The notes under the pieces: generated by a model
What the model was told of the DNA's origin: nothing
The model's input: only the letters and a program-made list of their open reading frames with translations
Databases searched by the model: none
In this document: piece by piece, positions 1 to 9,062 of the stretch
How positions within the stretch are numbered: position 1 is the stretch's first letter
Layout: every line of letters begins with the position of its first letter
Assembly: GCA_964391675.1 (NCBI GenBank)
Contig: CAYMMX010000003.1
Span: forward strand, 1 to 64,000
Direction: 5' to 3'
Length of the DNA: 64,000 nucleotides
Source of the DNA: CAYMMX01 sp964391675
GTDB taxonomy: Bacteria; Cyanobacteriota; Vampirovibrionia; Gastranaerophilales; Gastranaerophilaceae
Program-made: the position numbers and the translations under genes

Positions 1-73
1 GGGAGTAATTCAGTGGTAGAATGCTTCCTTGCCAAGGAAGATGTCGCGAGTTCGAGCCTCGTCTCCCGCTCCA
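1..73 (+). tRNA. tRNA-Gly(GCC), 5' end cut by the window edge
   Basis: The anticodon arm reads CTTGCCAAG with GCC in the loop. The T arm carries GTTCGAG, and the 3' acceptor strand CTCCCGC at 63-69 is followed by T and an encoded CCA at 71-73. The 5' strand starts at GGGAG, so the first two bases (expected GC) lie outside the window. Confidence 0.95.
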
Positions 74-76
74 CTT

Positions 77-108
77 AAAAAAGACTAACCTAAGGGTTGG
101 TCTTTTTT
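77..108 (+). terminator. Rho-independent terminator after tRNA-Gly
   Basis: The inverted repeat AGACTAACC / GGTTGGTCT has one G-U pair and a TAA-type loop. It is flanked by A and T runs and sits four bases after the tRNA CCA. Confidence 0.8.
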
Positions 109-122
109 AATGTACCTATAAT

Positions 123-148
123 AAAAAAGCGAGCTATATGCTCGCTTG
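123..148 (-). terminator. Terminator of the small gene at 196-462
   Basis: AAGCGAGC (127-134) and GCTCGCTT (140-147) form a perfect 8-bp stem. On the minus strand the stem is followed by a run of T, placing a terminator just after the minus-strand gene that ends at 196. Confidence 0.75.
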
Positions 149-195
149 AAATACCCTAATAAATTTGAAATAAATTTCCCCGTTCCTTTATAAAC

Positions 196-462
196 CTATG
201 CTATAAAATTTTGTCCCATCCAACTTGCTCCTTGTAAGAAAGATTGCTTCATTATTGACTGCATTGTCATTTTTTTAGTAGCTTTCTTATTTACTTCAAC
301 AGAGCTTATAACTTCTGAAACTTGTTTATATTTATCTAAAACAGATAAACTGCTTAATAATTTTTTTGATTCTGTTCTGCTATTATCAACAGTATTCAAA
401 ATATCTGAAAACATTTTATCTTCTTCTGTTCTAATTGTTTGACTTAAGAATAGTGTTGCCAT
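196..462 (-). CDS. Small hypothetical protein, 88 aa
   Basis: I do not recognise this protein. It is hydrophilic and probably helical, rich in Ser, Lys and Glu, with no signal peptide or membrane segment, and ends in a short Gly/Trp-containing tail (QGASWMGQNFIA). The start has a purine-rich AAGAGAGAG tract about 5 nt upstream as a plausible ribosome site. It has its own terminator at 123-148 and is separated by 193 nt from the Tad genes transcribed in the same direction, so it looks like a single-gene unit. It is not an Flp pilin: there is no hydrophobic N-terminal helix and no prepilin cleavage motif. Confidence 0.65.
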   Translation of the reverse strand: MATLFLSQTIRTEEDKMFSDILNTVDNSRTESKKLLSSLSVLDKYKQVSEVISSVEVNKKATKKMTMQSIMKQSFLQGASWMGQNFIA

Positions 463-655
463 TTTTGTTCTCTCTCTTTTTTGTAATTTTAAGTTAAGGC
501 CTTTAATAAACTTGGCCTTTTGAATTAGGGTTTAATTTGTTTCTCTCTATGTATATATAAACAAAAAAAGTTAAAATTTATTGACTTTTTATATCAAAAA
601 TATATACAAAAGTTACAATTGTTTACAATTAGGGATTTTTTCTTATTATATCAGG

Positions 656-1549
656 CTATTGATTACCTAGTCCGACCATTATTTTTTGTATAGCCGGATA
701 CATAATTATAATAAAAATGGAAGGCAACATAAATAAAACCATTGGTATTGTCATTTTTGTACTTGCCTGCTGTGATAATTCTTCAATTCTTTGTCTTTTT
801 CTGGTTCTCATTGAATCACAAAAAGCTTCCAATGATTGAGAAATACTAGTACCAAGCCTATCAGATTGGATAAGCAAAGCTACAAAAGATTGTAAATCTT
901 GATTGTCATTTCTTAGAATCAGGTTTTTATAGGCATCCTCTCTATTTAATCCGGAAATTATATCTTTATTAAGTCTTGCAAATTCATTAGAAACAATTTT
1001 AGATGTTAAACTAAATTCCTCTGAAACCTTTTCAAAAGCTGCATCCAGTCCGAGTCCCGCTTGTACACAAATAGACAACAAATCAACTGCATCAGGTAAA
1101 TATTTAATAAATTCTTTTTGTCTGGTTTTAATTTCTTTCTTCAACTGCATTTCCGGCCATTTATACACTAAATATAAACCTAAAATTGAAATAATAAGAG
1201 TATTAACAGAAAAAGATATAAATAAAAGAATTACAACAGAAATTGAAAAAATTATTGTATTAGTAAGCTTTTTCGTATCGTATTTAATAACATCTTCTTC
1301 GGAAGATGCATAACCTGCCTGCAATAATAATTTTTTGCTTTTACTCATATAATTAGACATTAAGACATTTTTTTTAGATAAAGGTTTAATTATCTCTTGT
1401 ATGTTTTTAAAGACATTGGCAAAAAAACTATCTTTTTTTACTGTTGTTTTTTTGAATCTTTTTTCGAGCAAAGATGTTTGTTCATATGACAATATAATCA
1501 CTAATGTAAAAACTAATATACCGATTAATAAAGATGTTAATAAAATAAT
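656..1549 (-). CDS. tadC: TadC-like inner-membrane platform protein
   Basis: This is a type II secretion F-domain protein of the Tad/Flp pilus machine. The F domain (KYLPDAVDLLSICVQAGLGL and onward) fills the C-terminal half, with a final hydrophobic helix near MVLFMLPSIFIIIMYP and an earlier membrane pair around residues 90-125. The first conventional start is GTG at 1501, but it has no ribosome site. The frame stays open upstream and encodes a hydrophobic segment (IILLTSLLIGILVFTLVIIL) that matches the N-terminal anchor of neighbouring TadB. A TAGGAG Shine-Dalgarno overlapping the tadB stop lies 5 nt before an ATT codon at 1549 (8 nt before the ATT at 1546). I therefore place the start at an ATT codon. 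It pairs with TadB and is the last gene of the operon. Confidence 0.85.
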   Translation of the reverse strand: MILLTSLLIGILVFTLVIILSYEQTSLLEKRFKKTTVKKDSFFANVFKNIQEIIKPLSKKNVLMSNYMSKSKKLLLQAGYASSEEDVIKYDTKKLTNTIIFSISVVILLFISFSVNTLIISILGLYLVYKWPEMQLKKEIKTRQKEFIKYLPDAVDLLSICVQAGLGLDAAFEKVSEEFSLTSKIVSNEFARLNKDIISGLNREDAYKNLILRNDNQDLQSFVALLIQSDRLGTSISQSLEAFCDSMRTRKRQRIEELSQQASTKMTIPMVLFMLPSIFIIIMYPAIQKIMVGLGNQ

Positions 1550-1557
1550 TTTTTCTC

Positions 1558-2514
1558 CTAAAATTCTATATCACTAATTTTTTTGATTGAAATAAAACCT
1601 GCAATAATAAGGCAAATTGCGACACAAAGCGCAAGTTGGCCATCTTGTGTATCAAATAAAGGCTTAATATATTCCGGATTCATAAAGAAAATGACTAACA
1701 ATACCATTACAGGAACAACACCTATAACCATTCCCGATAATCTTGTTTGCGCAGTCTGCACTCTTAATTGTCCTATTAGCTTATACCTTTCTCTTATGGT
1801 ATTTGATAAACTGTCCAAAAGTTCAGCCAAATTGCCACCGACTTCTTTTTGAATTAATACTGCAGTTATAAAAAACTTCAAATCAAGACTTTGAGGCATA
1901 TTTTTAGTCATACTATAAAAAGCATCTTTAGTATCAATACCTAAAGATATATCTTTCTTTGTTGTCTCAAAAACTCTTGATATCGGCTTGGGCATTTCTT
2001 CTGTTACCATATTTATTGCAGCAAAAAGAGGGTGACCAGCTCTTAAGGAACTAGCCATTAAATTAAGAGCATCAGGAAATTGCTTTGAAAAATCAAGGAA
2101 ACGCTGATTAATTAAAAAATGAAGATACATTGTCGGAACAAAAAAAGCCGGCATGCAAATAAGAGACATTAACTTGAAAGGAGTGAATAAAAATAATAAA
2201 AAAGGAAATGCACAAATAATACTGAAAAACAAAAAAGTATCTATATGCCATTTAACATCTGCAAGCTGAATTAATTCTTTTATTTTATTAGAAATTTTAT
2301 AATTTTTAAGAACCTTTCCTATAGCCTGAATCCTATATTCAAAATCAGGCATGCTTATATCTAACTTGTCGGACTCTGTAACATTAGACTTTCTTTTTAT
2401 TCTTTCAAGCCTTCTTAAAGTATTGGGACTTAAATCTTTTTCTATTATAAATATAACCCAGACAATTATTGCCGCACTTGCACCAATAATTAAACTTAAA
2501 ATAAAATAAATCAT
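1558..2514 (-). CDS. tadB: TadB-like inner-membrane platform protein
   Basis: This is the second F-domain platform protein of the Tad secretion system, thought to work with TadC beneath the pilus and to contact the TadA ATPase. It has an N-terminal membrane anchor (about residues 3-24), a paired hydrophobic region near residues 95-130, the F domain with FPDALNLMASSLRAGHPL, and C-terminal membrane helices. The length of 318 aa is normal for the family. Its ATG overlaps the tadA stop by 4 nt (ATGA), which implies translational coupling. Its own stop codon is part of the TAGGAG ribosome site that serves tadC. Confidence 0.92.
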   Translation of the reverse strand: MIYFILSLIIGASAAIIVWVIFIIEKDLSPNTLRRLERIKRKSNVTESDKLDISMPDFEYRIQAIGKVLKNYKISNKIKELIQLADVKWHIDTFLFFSIICAFPFLLFLFTPFKLMSLICMPAFFVPTMYLHFLINQRFLDFSKQFPDALNLMASSLRAGHPLFAAINMVTEEMPKPISRVFETTKKDISLGIDTKDAFYSMTKNMPQSLDLKFFITAVLIQKEVGGNLAELLDSLSNTIRERYKLIGQLRVQTAQTRLSGMVIGVVPVMVLLVIFFMNPEYIKPLFDTQDGQLALCVAICLIIAGFISIKKISDIEF

Positions 2515-4004
2515 TTTTGTAACCTTTGATTAAAAACATTATTTTCATTTTTTTGCATAAGTCTTTGTTTAATAACCGGTTCTTGTTGAGCAGCCGTATT
2601 TAAAGAAGGCTGAGAATTAATATTATAAGAAGTAAGATAAGTATGCTTTCTTTCTTTATTAAAATATTCTTGAGGAATTGAAAGGCTTTTCATCTTAAGC
2701 TTATCTATAAATTTAGGTCTTATACCTGTCGATTCATGGTGTCCCTGAACCTTTAAGTTTTCAACACCTGTCTGTTCAAAAACAAATATTTCCTGCATTG
2801 TAATCACATTACCTTCCATTCCGGTAATTTCAGATATTGCTGTAATTTTTCTTGAACCATCCTGCAACCTGCTAGCCTGCACAACTAAATCAATAGCAGA
2901 AGATATTTGAGATTTAATATTTTTTTCAGGTAAATCAATACCAGAAAACATACACATTGTCTCCAGTCTTGAAAGAGCATCTCTGGGGGTGTTAGCATGC
3001 AAAGTAGTTAATGATCCGTCATGACCTGTATTCATAGCTTGAAGCATATCCAGTGCTTCCGAGCCACGACATTCCCCTATTATTATTCTATCAGGTCGCA
3101 TTCTCAAAGCATTAATAACTAAATCCCTGGCTGATATTTGCCCTGAGCCTTCAATATTTGCAGGTCTTGTTTCCAGCCTTACTATATGCTCTTGCTGCAA
3201 TGCAAGTTCTGCAGAATCCTCTATGGTTATAATTCTTTCATCATTAGGTATTTGGGCAGATAAACTATTTAAAAGTGTTGTTTTACCGGCACCGGTTCCA
3301 CCACTGATAACTATATTTAATCTTGCTTTAACTGCCATGGAAAGAGTTTCTGCCATTTCTTTTGTCAAAGAACCCCATTTTAATAAGCTATCCATACTTC
3401 CTGCATCTTGTTTAAATTTTCTTATAGATAAAGAAGGTCCATCTAATGCAAGAGGTGGTATTATAGCATTTACACGAGAACCATCAGTCAATCTTGCATC
3501 AACCATAGGTGATTTTTCATCAATTCTTCTACCAACTTTTGAAACTATACGTTCGATTATATTCCTCAAATGCTGATCATCTTTAAACGAAACATCTGTT
3601 TTATATAATTTTCCATTTTTTTCTACAAAAATACTTTTAGGACCATTTACTAAAATATCAGAAATTGAAGGATCAGCTAATAAGGGGTCAAGAGGACCAT
3701 ATCCTTTTGCTTCTTGTATTATCTCTTTTATTAAACGGTCTTTTTCATCCTTATTTAGTGGAATATGCTTAAAACTGTTTATTAACTGACTTTCAATGAA
3801 TTGCCTGATTAACTCTTTTTGTTGTTCATCATCGTAATTCATCCATGTAGGAGTAGAATTTACTTTATCAACTAATAAAGAATGTAATTGTTCTTTAAGG
3901 TTCAAAAAATCACTGCTGACTTTTTGCGAAAAATTTGAAGATTCGCTTAACCCAACACTTTTAATAATTTGGCTTCTTGAATTTAATCTATCTCTTAGAG
4001 ACAC
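2511..4004 (-). CDS. tadA: TadA/CpaF secretion ATPase
   Basis: This is the hexameric ATPase that powers Tad pilus assembly. Walker A is GGTGAGKTT near residue 235, and the Walker B/His-box region reads RPDRIIIGECRGSEALDML followed by LTTLHANTP. The family C-terminal signature STGIRPKF is present. An extra hydrophilic tail of about 70 residues, rich in Gln, Asn and Lys, follows the usual end. The start is GTG at 4004, preceded by AAGGAGT at good spacing. That ribosome site overlaps the TAA stop of the tadZ gene upstream. Confidence 0.95.
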   Translation of the reverse strand: MSLRDRLNSRSQIIKSVGLSESSNFSQKVSSDFLNLKEQLHSLLVDKVNSTPTWMNYDDEQQKELIRQFIESQLINSFKHIPLNKDEKDRLIKEIIQEAKGYGPLDPLLADPSISDILVNGPKSIFVEKNGKLYKTDVSFKDDQHLRNIIERIVSKVGRRIDEKSPMVDARLTDGSRVNAIIPPLALDGPSLSIRKFKQDAGSMDSLLKWGSLTKEMAETLSMAVKARLNIVISGGTGAGKTTLLNSLSAQIPNDERIITIEDSAELALQQEHIVRLETRPANIEGSGQISARDLVINALRMRPDRIIIGECRGSEALDMLQAMNTGHDGSLTTLHANTPRDALSRLETMCMFSGIDLPEKNIKSQISSAIDLVVQASRLQDGSRKITAISEITGMEGNVITMQEIFVFEQTGVENLKVQGHHESTGIRPKFIDKLKMKSLSIPQEYFNKERKHTYLTSYNINSQPSLNTAAQQEPVIKQRLMQKNENNVFNQRLQK

Positions 4005-4014
4005 TTATAACTCC

Positions 4015-5214
4015 TTACTTAAACAATCCTTTAAAGTTAAATAACTGTTTTCTTTCAACCTTTTTACCATAATCTTGTTTATAAATATTATCTGAAAGCA
4101 TTGCTGCCAATTCTCTATAACTTTGTGAAATATTCGAGTCCGGGTTAACCAACCCGACAGGAATACCTTTATTAATTGCTGACATAATTGTAAAATAATT
4201 GTTCGGAATTTTCCAGTAAATTTTTTTATCTAAAACTTCTTCAACATCTTCAACCTTAATTTCTTCATTTTCCATAAATCTGTTTAATACAATTTTAGTT
4301 TTATCTTTTTCATAACCGAGTCTTTCAAACAAATCCAAACACCGCTGACAATTTCTAATAGCCGGTAAATTTACAATCGTAATCAAAAGAATCAAATCAG
4401 ATTGATCAAGTGCTGTTATCGTCTTTCCATCAAAATTTGCACTTGTATCAACAACAATATATGAGAATGTTTGTTTCAATACAGAAAATAAAGTTGCAAT
4501 TTGTTCTGCTGTAATGTCTTCTGCTTGCTCTAAATATGGCGGATCAGCCAAAACATAAAGATTTGTGTCTTTATATTTTTCCAAAGTACTCAATAAGAAT
4601 GTCTCATCAATTCTTGATAAGTTTTGTATTACATAAGAAATATCAAAGGAAGGATTAATATCTAAAAATGTTGTTATATCTCCCAGTTGAAGGTTTAAAT
4701 CAATTAAGGCAACTTTTTCTTTTGTAATATTTGCAAGTTCCAATGCCAAATTAGTTGCAATAGCAGTTTTACCTATTCCTCCTTTGTTTGAAAAAGTCGT
4801 AATTACACGGCAATTATTTTTTTCCGATGTCCCACTACTTACTTGTTCTTTTAACTTATTAAAAGCATTAACAAAATCATTTTTAATTAAAGGTTTTGGT
4901 AAAAACTCTCTGGCACCGGCTCGCATAGCTTTTATTATTAAGTCTGTTGAGAAATTTGAAGAAGTGACAATAATTTTACAAGTTTTATGATTTTGCGAAA
5001 TTTTATTTACAATATCAAGTGCCAATTCCGTCTTGTGAGAAATATCAACGATTACAAAAGATGGTCTCGTTTCTAAAATAGTATTATAACCTTCAATTAC
5101 ATCACTAAATTCATCTGTAATCTGTATATAACCTAATTCTTGCAAATATAGTCTTAAAACCTCTACTGATTGAGATTCTGTGTCTATTATTACTGTTGGA
5201 ATTTGGTTTGTCAT
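4015..5214 (-). CDS. cpaE: TadZ/CpaE pilus-localisation ATPase
   Basis: Residues 1-115 form a receiver-like domain (VIIDTESQSVEVLRLYLQEL, FVIVDIS, MRAGAREFLPKP). A ParA/MinD-type ATPase follows, with deviant Walker A SNKGGIGKTA near residue 143. In Tad systems TadZ positions the pilus machine at the cell pole. The receiver keeps IVD where a phosphorylatable Asp could sit but lacks a clean acidic pair, so phosphorylation is doubtful. The gene overlaps the secretin gene by 4 nt at its start and is followed closely by tadA. Confidence 0.92.
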   Translation of the reverse strand: MTNQIPTVIIDTESQSVEVLRLYLQELGYIQITDEFSDVIEGYNTILETRPSFVIVDISHKTELALDIVNKISQNHKTCKIIVTSSNFSTDLIIKAMRAGAREFLPKPLIKNDFVNAFNKLKEQVSSGTSEKNNCRVITTFSNKGGIGKTAIATNLALELANITKEKVALIDLNLQLGDITTFLDINPSFDISYVIQNLSRIDETFLLSTLEKYKDTNLYVLADPPYLEQAEDITAEQIATLFSVLKQTFSYIVVDTSANFDGKTITALDQSDLILLITIVNLPAIRNCQRCLDLFERLGYEKDKTKIVLNRFMENEEIKVEDVEEVLDKKIYWKIPNNYFTIMSAINKGIPVGLVNPDSNISQSYRELAAMLSDNIYKQDYGKKVERKQLFNFKGLFK

Positions 5215-6500
5215 AGTTCCATCCCTGTTTTATTTTGGTCATACTCTACTATTTTTGGAGTTATAAAAATAACTAATTCTTTTTCGTCCTTTGTTCTGGA
5301 AAGATTTGAGAATAAGAATCCGATAACCGGTATATCCCCTAGCCCAGGGATTTGAGCATCTGAACTTGATGATTTATGGGATAGCAATCCCGCAATAACT
5401 AATGTTTCACCATCTGCAAGTTCAACTGTTGTATCAACTTTTCTTGTTTTAAATCCGGGAACACCAACACCGGAAGTATATGAATCATCAATTTCAGAAA
5501 TTTCTGGTGCTAATTTCAAAATAACTCTGTTAGATTTTTCCAAAATTGTTGGTGTAAAATTCAAAATAACACCTGTATTCTTAAAACTGTAAGAGGTAGT
5601 TGAAGAAAGGCCAACAGATGCAGGATAAGGGATTTCCTGCCCTACATTAAAGCTTCCCGGTTTACCGTCAATTGCTAATAATTTAGGTTCAGCAAGAATC
5701 TTCACATAACCTTTTGATTCTCCGGCTGTAAGAGCCCAGGCAAGATTAGCGGAAGGAGATGAGAATAAGTACTGTCCTGCCTTTTTAAATGAAGCATTTC
5801 CTCCATCAACAATACCACCTAAACTAATATCTGTAAGAAAGTTATTAACATCTTGCCCTATACTGAATTGTGAGGCAAGAGTTTTTGTAAAATTTCTTGA
5901 TGATTCTGTAATTTTAACTTCAAGCAAAACTTGCTTTGTTGTACTTTCTGTTAAATCAACAAGTTTTATATTATATGCCTTAACAATATTTTCAATATTA
6001 TTCTTAACAGTTGTTGAAGAAATTCTGCCTGACATAATCAATCCATCATCGGTAAAATTATATTTTACATTTTCATTTGGTGCAATTTGTTCAATTGCCT
6101 GTATCAATGCATCAGTATCTTGTTGGACTACTAAGTTAAAGAAAACTGGTTTATCTGCATTTCCCCAGAAAAGTAAACTTGTTCTTCCTGCTTTTTTACC
6201 GTTTAACAATAGCTCCTTAGGGGAAAGTAGAACCAAATCAGCTAAAGATGGATCTGTAATTGAAATTCTTTTTACAGGTTCATCAAATTTTATTAATTGT
6301 GTTTTTCCAACTACGGAATATAGTTTTTCATTATTATCCTTATAGGGATTAACGCTAATAGATTCAGGCAACATTCTGCCGTCTCTCAACACTTGAGGAA
6401 TTGGTTTATCAACATAATCCATCCCGAAAGCTTTGGCAAAATTAGATGTAATAATTGAAAATACAAATAAAAATATTAAAAGAATTATACTTTTTTTCAA
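5211..6500 (-). CDS. cpaC: RcpA/CpaC outer-membrane secretin
   Basis: An N-terminal signal peptide (MKKSIILLIFLFVFSIITS, cleavage likely after FAKA) precedes an N-terminal pilus-secretin domain and a BON-like segment. The C-terminal secretin core contains EPKLLAIDGKPGSFNVGQEIP, VELADGETLVIAGLLS and PGLGDIPVIGFLFS. Secretins form the outer-membrane channel, so the cell must have an outer membrane. At 429 aa it is close to CpaC size. The gene lies 12 nt after cpaB and overlaps cpaE. Confidence 0.94.
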   Translation of the reverse strand: MKKSIILLIFLFVFSIITSNFAKAFGMDYVDKPIPQVLRDGRMLPESISVNPYKDNNEKLYSVVGKTQLIKFDEPVKRISITDPSLADLVLLSPKELLLNGKKAGRTSLLFWGNADKPVFFNLVVQQDTDALIQAIEQIAPNENVKYNFTDDGLIMSGRISSTTVKNNIENIVKAYNIKLVDLTESTTKQVLLEVKITESSRNFTKTLASQFSIGQDVNNFLTDISLGGIVDGGNASFKKAGQYLFSSPSANLAWALTAGESKGYVKILAEPKLLAIDGKPGSFNVGQEIPYPASVGLSSTTSYSFKNTGVILNFTPTILEKSNRVILKLAPEISEIDDSYTSGVGVPGFKTRKVDTTVELADGETLVIAGLLSHKSSSSDAQIPGLGDIPVIGFLFSNLSRTKDEKELVIFITPKIVEYDQNKTGMEL

Positions 6501-6512
6501 TTCGTTCCCTCC

Positions 6513-7415
6513 CTATTCGAACGTAACTTTGGACTTAACATTTGCCTCAATGACTTCAACTTCGGGTTGTTGTATCACAGGCTTTATTGGTTGTGGCAAT
6601 CCGGATAGATCCCCGGGAATTGAATTTTTTCCGGTAAAATCGTTTATTGGAACCGATGACGGTAAATTAGGCAATGACGGATAAGAATTAGCAGAATAAA
6701 CGCTGTTCTTTTTCTTTTTATTTGCAACTACTTTATCATTAGCATTTCTTGTAACCAACATTAATTTGCCTTTAGAAATATTTGAAATAAAAGATGAAAT
6801 GTCCTCTGTTGGAACCTCAAAAGTTATAGACGTTGCGTCCATTATTCCTGCTGCAGTGCTAGTTGGAACAACGTTTTTATTTCCTTCAAATGATATAATC
6901 CTTATACCCTCTAGCACCCAGTCACTCTCATTTGAAGTACTGTATATATCAATTAATGAACCTTGTTTCATTGTCTCCGATTTTCCCTGAAAATTATCTG
7001 CAGGCAAAGTTAAAGCTCTATATCCTTCCCTTAAAGAAACATCATCATTGGAAATTTTTGCTATATGTGCTGTAGAGAAAGTATCCCCTGCCGTAATATC
7101 TTTTAGTAATATTTTATTTACTACATCAGAACGATTTTCGAATGCGTCTTTGTTTTGAATATCAAACTGCTTAAAATCTACATCTTGATCCGAGACTATT
7201 TCTCCTGCTTTTAAATTTGAAACTGCAACGGCATATGCATAACTTGCAGCATTGTCTGTTCCGATTTTTGCACTATTTTGCATAGCTTCTATAACTTTTT
7301 GTTGCTCACTCATTTGATTTCGCATATTACTAAACGCAGAATAAGAAATCATTGTAGCTAAAATTGCAACAGTTACAGCTAAAATTATTTTTGATGTATT
7401 TTTGTTAGTCCGCAT
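6513..7415 (-). CDS. cpaB: CpaB/RcpC pilus assembly protein
   Basis: One N-terminal membrane anchor (KIILAVTVAILATMISYSAF) is followed by a SAF domain at about residues 60-125 (AVAVSNLKAGEIVSDQDVDF) and a RcpC/CpaB core. The family is periplasmic and is thought to stabilise the secretin. The C-terminus has a Lys-rich stretch and a Pro/Ser-rich linker. It is the first gene of the Tad operon, and its promoter should lie in 7416-7560. No flp pilin or tadV prepilin peptidase lies in the window, so these must be elsewhere if the machine is functional. Confidence 0.88.
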   Translation of the reverse strand: MRTNKNTSKIILAVTVAILATMISYSAFSNMRNQMSEQQKVIEAMQNSAKIGTDNAASYAYAVAVSNLKAGEIVSDQDVDFKQFDIQNKDAFENRSDVVNKILLKDITAGDTFSTAHIAKISNDDVSLREGYRALTLPADNFQGKSETMKQGSLIDIYSTSNESDWVLEGIRIISFEGNKNVVPTSTAAGIMDATSITFEVPTEDISSFISNISKGKLMLVTRNANDKVVANKKKKNSVYSANSYPSLPNLPSSVPINDFTGKNSIPGDLSGLPQPIKPVIQQPEVEVIEANVKSKVTFE

Positions 7416-7560
7416 ATATTCTTATCCCACAATATATTTTACTATACTAACGTAACTAACTCAAATCTATACATTATTTGATGTATTTATAGTAAATAAC
7501 TCTGTAAACACACAATATTTACAAAATTCAGACTAAACAAAAATTAATTTTTGTTAACAA

Positions 7561-7704
7561 TTATTTTTTATTTAGTAATAAAACAGAAGCCAAAACTCTA
7601 TCTAACCATCCGAATTTAAAATATCTTACTTCCTTATGAACATTATGATTGTATTCCGGTTTTTGATAATTAATTAAAAATCTCATTAATTCTTGACTAT
7701 ACAT
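7561..7704 (-). CDS. Possible small ORF, 47 aa
   Basis: This short frame (start MYSQELMRFLINYQKPE) ends in a hydrophobic/Lys tail and resembles nothing I know. A GAAAGGG tract lies just upstream of the ATG at 7704. It sits alone between the Tad operon and dapF, so it may be a real small protein or chance. Confidence 0.3.
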   Translation of the reverse strand: MYSQELMRFLINYQKPEYNHNVHKEVRYFKFGWLDRVLASVLLLNKK

Positions 7705-7798
7705 AATGACCCTTTCACCATAAAAATGTAAAAATAACCACACCTATAATAATAAAAACCATTTAATAAAAAAAATTGCCTTTACTCCTAACCTGTAT

Positions 7799-7827
7799 TT
7801 GATTAAACATTAAGCTTATGTTAGTAT
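7799..7827 (+). promoter_or_regulatory. Probable dapF promoter, leaderless type
   Basis: TTGATT (7799-7804), a 17-nt spacer and TAGTAT (7822-7827) form a sigma-70-like promoter. The dapF ATG at 7835 is only 7 nt after the -10 box and there is no Shine-Dalgarno sequence, so transcription probably starts at or within a base or two of the start codon. Confidence 0.6.
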
Positions 7828-7834
7828 TAAACGC

Positions 7835-8692
7835 ATGAAAACAATTAAAATTACAAAAATGCAAGGCTTGGGAAATGATTTTGTAATCTTGGACTATCAA
7901 GAATATAAAAAATCAGGTATTGAAATGGCTGAACTTGCCATTAAGTTATGTGACAGAAATTTTGGAATCGGTGCAGACGGAATGATTATTCCAAATATCA
8001 AACAACTTGACAAAAATGCAGATATCGGTTGGTATTTTTATAACTCCGATGGCTCTATCGCTCAAATGTGCGGTAATGGAATAAGATGTTTTGCAAAATA
8101 TGTTCACGATAAAAATTTGATTAATTCACCCACGTTCAAAGTTGAAACTTTAGCGGGTATAATAACGCCTTCCATTCAAGAAAACGGGGAAGTAAAGGTT
8201 AAAATGTCTGTTCCTGTTCTAAAATCCGAAAAAATCCCTTTCAAAGGTGAAAATAATTTAAACTATAAATTAAAATTTGAAGATAAAAATTTCGTAATAA
8301 ATGCAGTTTCAATGGGAAATCCTCATTGTATTATTTTTATAAATGACAACTCCGACTTGTTGGAACTTGCAAAAAATTACGGCCCTAAAATAGAAAATCA
8401 TCCTCTATTTCCTGAAAAAACAAATGTTGAATTTGTGAAAGTAATTTCTAAATCAGAAATGGATTTAAGAGTTTATGAAAGGGGCTGCGGAATAACTTTA
8501 GCCTGCGGAACAGGTGCTTGTGCGGCAACCGTGGCAGGAATTTTAAATAACTTAACAGAAAACAAAGTGAAAGTTAATCTGCTTGGTGGAGCTCTAACCA
8601 TTGAATGGCAAGGTTCTAAAGATGATTTAGACTATAATGTATTTATGAGCGGGCCTGCTGAATACAGTTTTTTTGCAGAATATATATTGTAA
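7835..8692 (+). CDS. dapF: Diaminopimelate epimerase
   Basis: DapF interconverts LL- and meso-diaminopimelate for lysine and peptidoglycan synthesis. It opens with the family signature KMQGLGNDFVILD. The two catalytic cysteines are in MCGNGIRCFAKY and LACGTGACAATVAG. At 285 aa it is full length. No ribosome site precedes the ATG, and a promoter ends 7 nt upstream, so it may be read from a leaderless mRNA. The ribosomal cluster beginning 58 nt downstream has its own strong ribosome site. Confidence 0.97.
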   Translation: MKTIKITKMQGLGNDFVILDYQEYKKSGIEMAELAIKLCDRNFGIGADGMIIPNIKQLDKNADIGWYFYNSDGSIAQMCGNGIRCFAKYVHDKNLINSPTFKVETLAGIITPSIQENGEVKVKMSVPVLKSEKIPFKGENNLNYKLKFEDKNFVINAVSMGNPHCIIFINDNSDLLELAKNYGPKIENHPLFPEKTNVEFVKVISKSEMDLRVYERGCGITLACGTGACAATVAGILNNLTENKVKVNLLGGALTIEWQGSKDDLDYNVFMSGPAEYSFFAEYIL

Positions 8693-8750
8693 TTATTTTG
8701 TTTATGTTAATATTTAAAATAATGTCGAAATATAAAAGGAGAATAGAAAA

Positions 8751-9053
8751 TTGAAAAATTATGAATTACTAGCAATATTCAAACCAAATTTAGATGCAGA
8801 TGAAGTTGAAAAAAATCTTTCTAAACTTGAAGAAATAATTACCGGTTATAAAGGAAAAGTAATTGAAACAGAAAAAATAGGACGTAAAAAGCTTGCATAT
8901 AATGTTCAAAAATTCAGAGACGGTTTTTTTGTATCTCAAATACTTTCAATTCCTGCCGATAAAGTTTCTGATTTTAAAAGACAATTAAAATTAAATGAAA
9001 ATATAATCAGAACTATGTTTCTTGAATCTAACAAAATATTATCAACCAAGTAG
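8751..9053 (+). CDS. rpsF: 30S ribosomal protein bS6
   Basis: The start is TTG at 8751, fixed by a strong AAAGGAGA 8 nt upstream. The product has the bS6 layout (NYELLAIFKPNLDADEVE, IGRKKLAYNVQKFRDGFFV) and a length of 100 aa. It binds bS18 on the small-subunit platform. It heads the classic rpsF-ssb-rpsR order, with 9 nt to ssb. Confidence 0.97.
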   Translation: MKNYELLAIFKPNLDADEVEKNLSKLEEIITGYKGKVIETEKIGRKKLAYNVQKFRDGFFVSQILSIPADKVSDFKRQLKLNENIIRTMFLESNKILSTK

Positions 9054-9062
9054 GGAAAAACT

